Positions 62,701 through 64,000 of a DNA stretch of 64,000 nucleotides are shown here, in pieces. The position numbers were made by a program, and so were the translations under genes. Position 1 is the stretch's first letter, and every line of letters begins with the position of its first letter. The notes under the pieces are model-generated. The model was not told where the DNA came from. It did not search any database and worked only from the letters and a program-made list of their open reading frames with translations. Origin of the DNA: Undibacterium sp049340185 (GTDB lineage Bacteria; Pseudomonadota; Gammaproteobacteria; Burkholderiales; Burkholderiaceae_D); contig NZ_JBMPPC010000007.1 of assembly GCF_049340185.1 (NCBI RefSeq), forward strand, positions 186,001-250,000, read 5' to 3'.

Positions 62701-63289
62701 CTGCATCACCTCCGAATAAAGCGGCATCGATGCCGTCACACAAACAATGTATGGTTAATAAATGGACTTCTTGTATCCTGGCAGTACGGTCATGCGGCAC
62801 ACAGATATGGACATCCGCATCCGTCAAAATTTCACCGATCTGTCCACCGCCTTTGCCCGTCAGCGCAATCACGCGCATATCACGCTCAATGGCAGCGTTG
62901 ACGGCATTCACGATGCTGGCGGAATTGCCCGACGTCGATAAAGCCAGCAAAATATCGCCTGCCTGGCCGAAAGCCTGTACCTGCTTGGAAAATACCTCCT
63001 GAAAGCTGTAGTCATTCGCTACCGCCGTCAGAATGGACGTATCCGTGGTCAATGCCAGCGCTGGCAAAGGCAAGCGTTCACGTTCAAACCGCCCGACCAG
63101 TTCCGCAGCAAAATGCTGGCAATCTGCAGCGGAACCGCCATTACCGCAGGCCAATATCTTGTTACCGTTAGACAGCGCGGAGAACATTAGTTCCACTGCT
63201 TGTTCAATAGGACGAGCCAGAACACTGGCCGCTTGGATTTTGAGTTCGGCACTCTCTTGGAAGTGCGCAAGGATGCGTTGATTTGTCAT
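62693..63289 (-). CDS. diaA: SIS-domain protein DiaA/GmhA-like
   Basis: A 198-residue SIS protein with GNGGSAADCQHFAAELVGRF and STSGNSASI. DiaA promotes DnaA assembly at oriC; GmhA is a phosphoheptose isomerase of the same fold. The yraN and dolP neighbours favour DiaA, but an isomerase role cannot be excluded. It overlaps dolP. Confidence 0.9.
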   Translation of the reverse strand: MTNQRILAHFQESAELKIQAASVLARPIEQAVELMFSALSNGNKILACGNGGSAADCQHFAAELVGRFERERLPLPALALTTDTSILTAVANDYSFQEVFSKQVQAFGQAGDILLALSTSGNSASIVNAVNAAIERDMRVIALTGKGGGQIGEILTDADVHICVPHDRTARIQEVHLLTIHCLCDGIDAALFGGDADD

Positions 63290-63569
63290 GGTGCGCTGAT
63301 TATAAAGCAGGTTATCCCTTTTCTAAATCATTCGTGTCACTACCCTGTGACTACGTCCTTCCACCTGCGTCAATCCGCAGGCTGGATGCGGCTTGTGGAA
63401 GCATTTCATGCCAGAAGGCGCGTCCTGATTGCGGATGCGGTTTAGGAACTTGCTATTAATGCCGCAATACTATGCGGGTTCACTAGAAAAGCGTCATCTA
63501 TCTGACGAGGAATTTTGGTATATGTATTATCTTGTTGGACACAACCGGCTACAAGCGTAAAGCAAAGCA

Positions 63570-63956
63570 TCAGGCAACGATCACATTCTTCAGCCAGTTG
63601 ATATGCCCGTCATCAATCGCGATTAGATCAAAGCGGCAAGCGGGTTCCGTCGATTGTTGTTGCAAATAGACTTGTGCGGCATGCGTCATACGACGTTGTT
63701 TGGCTGGCGTGACGCTGGCAACCGCACCGCCGAATTGCTGGCCGCTCCGGGCTCGGACTTCAACAAACACCAGCGTTGCACGATCCAGCATGATGAGATC
63801 TATCTCCCCGCCTTTACACGAAAAACTTCTTTGCACCAGGCTCAATCCTTGATGAAGCAAATAAGTAAGTGCCTGCTCCTCACCCTCATCACCTGTTCTC
63901 TGGCGACTGGTTCTGACTGATGCCAGCCGCTTTGATAACCAACTCTGCTCCGCCAT
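63570..63956 (-). CDS. yraN: YraN family protein (UPF0102)
   Basis: A 128-residue nuclease-fold protein. It has GEEQALTYLLHQG, CKGGEIDLIMLD (the Glu-Ile-Asp of the Holliday-junction resolvase-like fold) and FVEVRARSG. Its activity is not firmly known. It is 280 bp upstream of diaA and diverges from the gene expected beyond the window edge. Confidence 0.92.
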   Translation of the reverse strand: MAEQSWLSKRLASVRTSRQRTGDEGEEQALTYLLHQGLSLVQRSFSCKGGEIDLIMLDRATLVFVEVRARSGQQFGGAVASVTPAKQRRMTHAAQVYLQQQSTEPACRFDLIAIDDGHINWLKNVIVA

Positions 63957-63961
63957 TGTCG

Positions 63962-64000
63962 TACAATCCTTATTTGATCAAACTGAAGTGAACTCGCATG
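63962..64000 (+). promoter_or_regulatory. Possible start of the divergent gene beyond the window (rsmI expected)
   Basis: A -10-like TACAAT lies at 63962-63967, and the window ends with an ATG at 63998-64000. In many proteobacteria yraN is next to rsmI (yraL). Only three coding bases are visible, so this is positional inference. Confidence 0.3.

Overview
The window looks like chromosomal DNA of a betaproteobacterium of the order Burkholderiales, most likely an Oxalobacteraceae relative (Undibacterium/Herminiimonas/Janthinobacterium type). This rests on gene content and order: dapF-DUF484-xerC, hslVU, gpsA-SH3-secB-grxC-rhodanese with divergent gpmA-envC-ctpA, slmA-HAD nucleotidase-argB with a divergent sigma factor, dolP-diaA-yraN, and a fused pabBC. 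The genus is inference. No rRNA, tRNA, prophage, transposase or CRISPR array was seen; most of the window is core genome with several accessory modules.

Layout: (1) 1-6454 is the end of a surface-polymer or unusual-metabolite cluster: a DUF1839-like protein cut by the window edge, a GH2 beta-mannosidase-like enzyme, a tandem alpha/beta-hydrolase with non-serine nucleophile positions, and a convergent flippase. (2) 6905-14249 holds queC, a phosphoesterase plus a Ser/Thr kinase-UspA fusion, three envelope genes and a POT peptide transporter. (3) 14250-23937 holds an indolepyruvate oxidoreductase, a chemoreceptor with a C-terminal Cache-like domain, dapF-DUF484-xerC and a class I amidotransferase. 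(4) 24203-29427 is a zinc-homeostasis block: Zur-like repressor, CobW GTPase with a His-rich loop, DksA with a degenerate zinc finger, a small exported protein and a ZnuD-like receptor. Two near-identical 15-bp palindromes here are candidate Zur operators. (5) 29761-42582 is housekeeping: a STAS-like protein, hslVU behind a sigma-32-like promoter, gpsA, secB, grxC, gpmA, envC, ctpA and moeB. (6) 43082-45117 is a compact bufferin-type RiPP operon: Cys-rich precursor, MNIO/DUF692 maturase and DUF2063 partner, with a strong hairpin in the precursor leader. (7) 46123-54443 is rich in cyclic-di-GMP genes: a TonB-type receptor, a YfiR-like periplasmic protein and a GGDEF-EAL protein overlap in one operon, and a second sensor diguanylate cyclase lies beyond pabBC. 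(8) 54412-64000 holds slmA, a nucleotidase, argB, a sigma factor/zinc anti-sigma/Cys-rich protein operon, folE plus a lone BLUF photoreceptor, lemA with an M48 protease, and dolP-diaA-yraN.

A dispersed ~82-bp intergenic repeat with TATACTC/GAGTATA ends occurs in three good copies (near 14.1, 23.2 and 35.2 kb) and one degenerate copy (near 6.8 kb). A second repeat, built around CTCACCACAGAGGCAC, occurs near 6.6 and 24.0 kb. Neither is explained by a gene. The best candidates for new biology are the RiPP operon with its leader hairpin, the zinc regulon with its palindrome, the receptor-YfiR-cyclase operon, the intergenic repeat family and the truncated DUF1839/GH2/hydrolase cluster.
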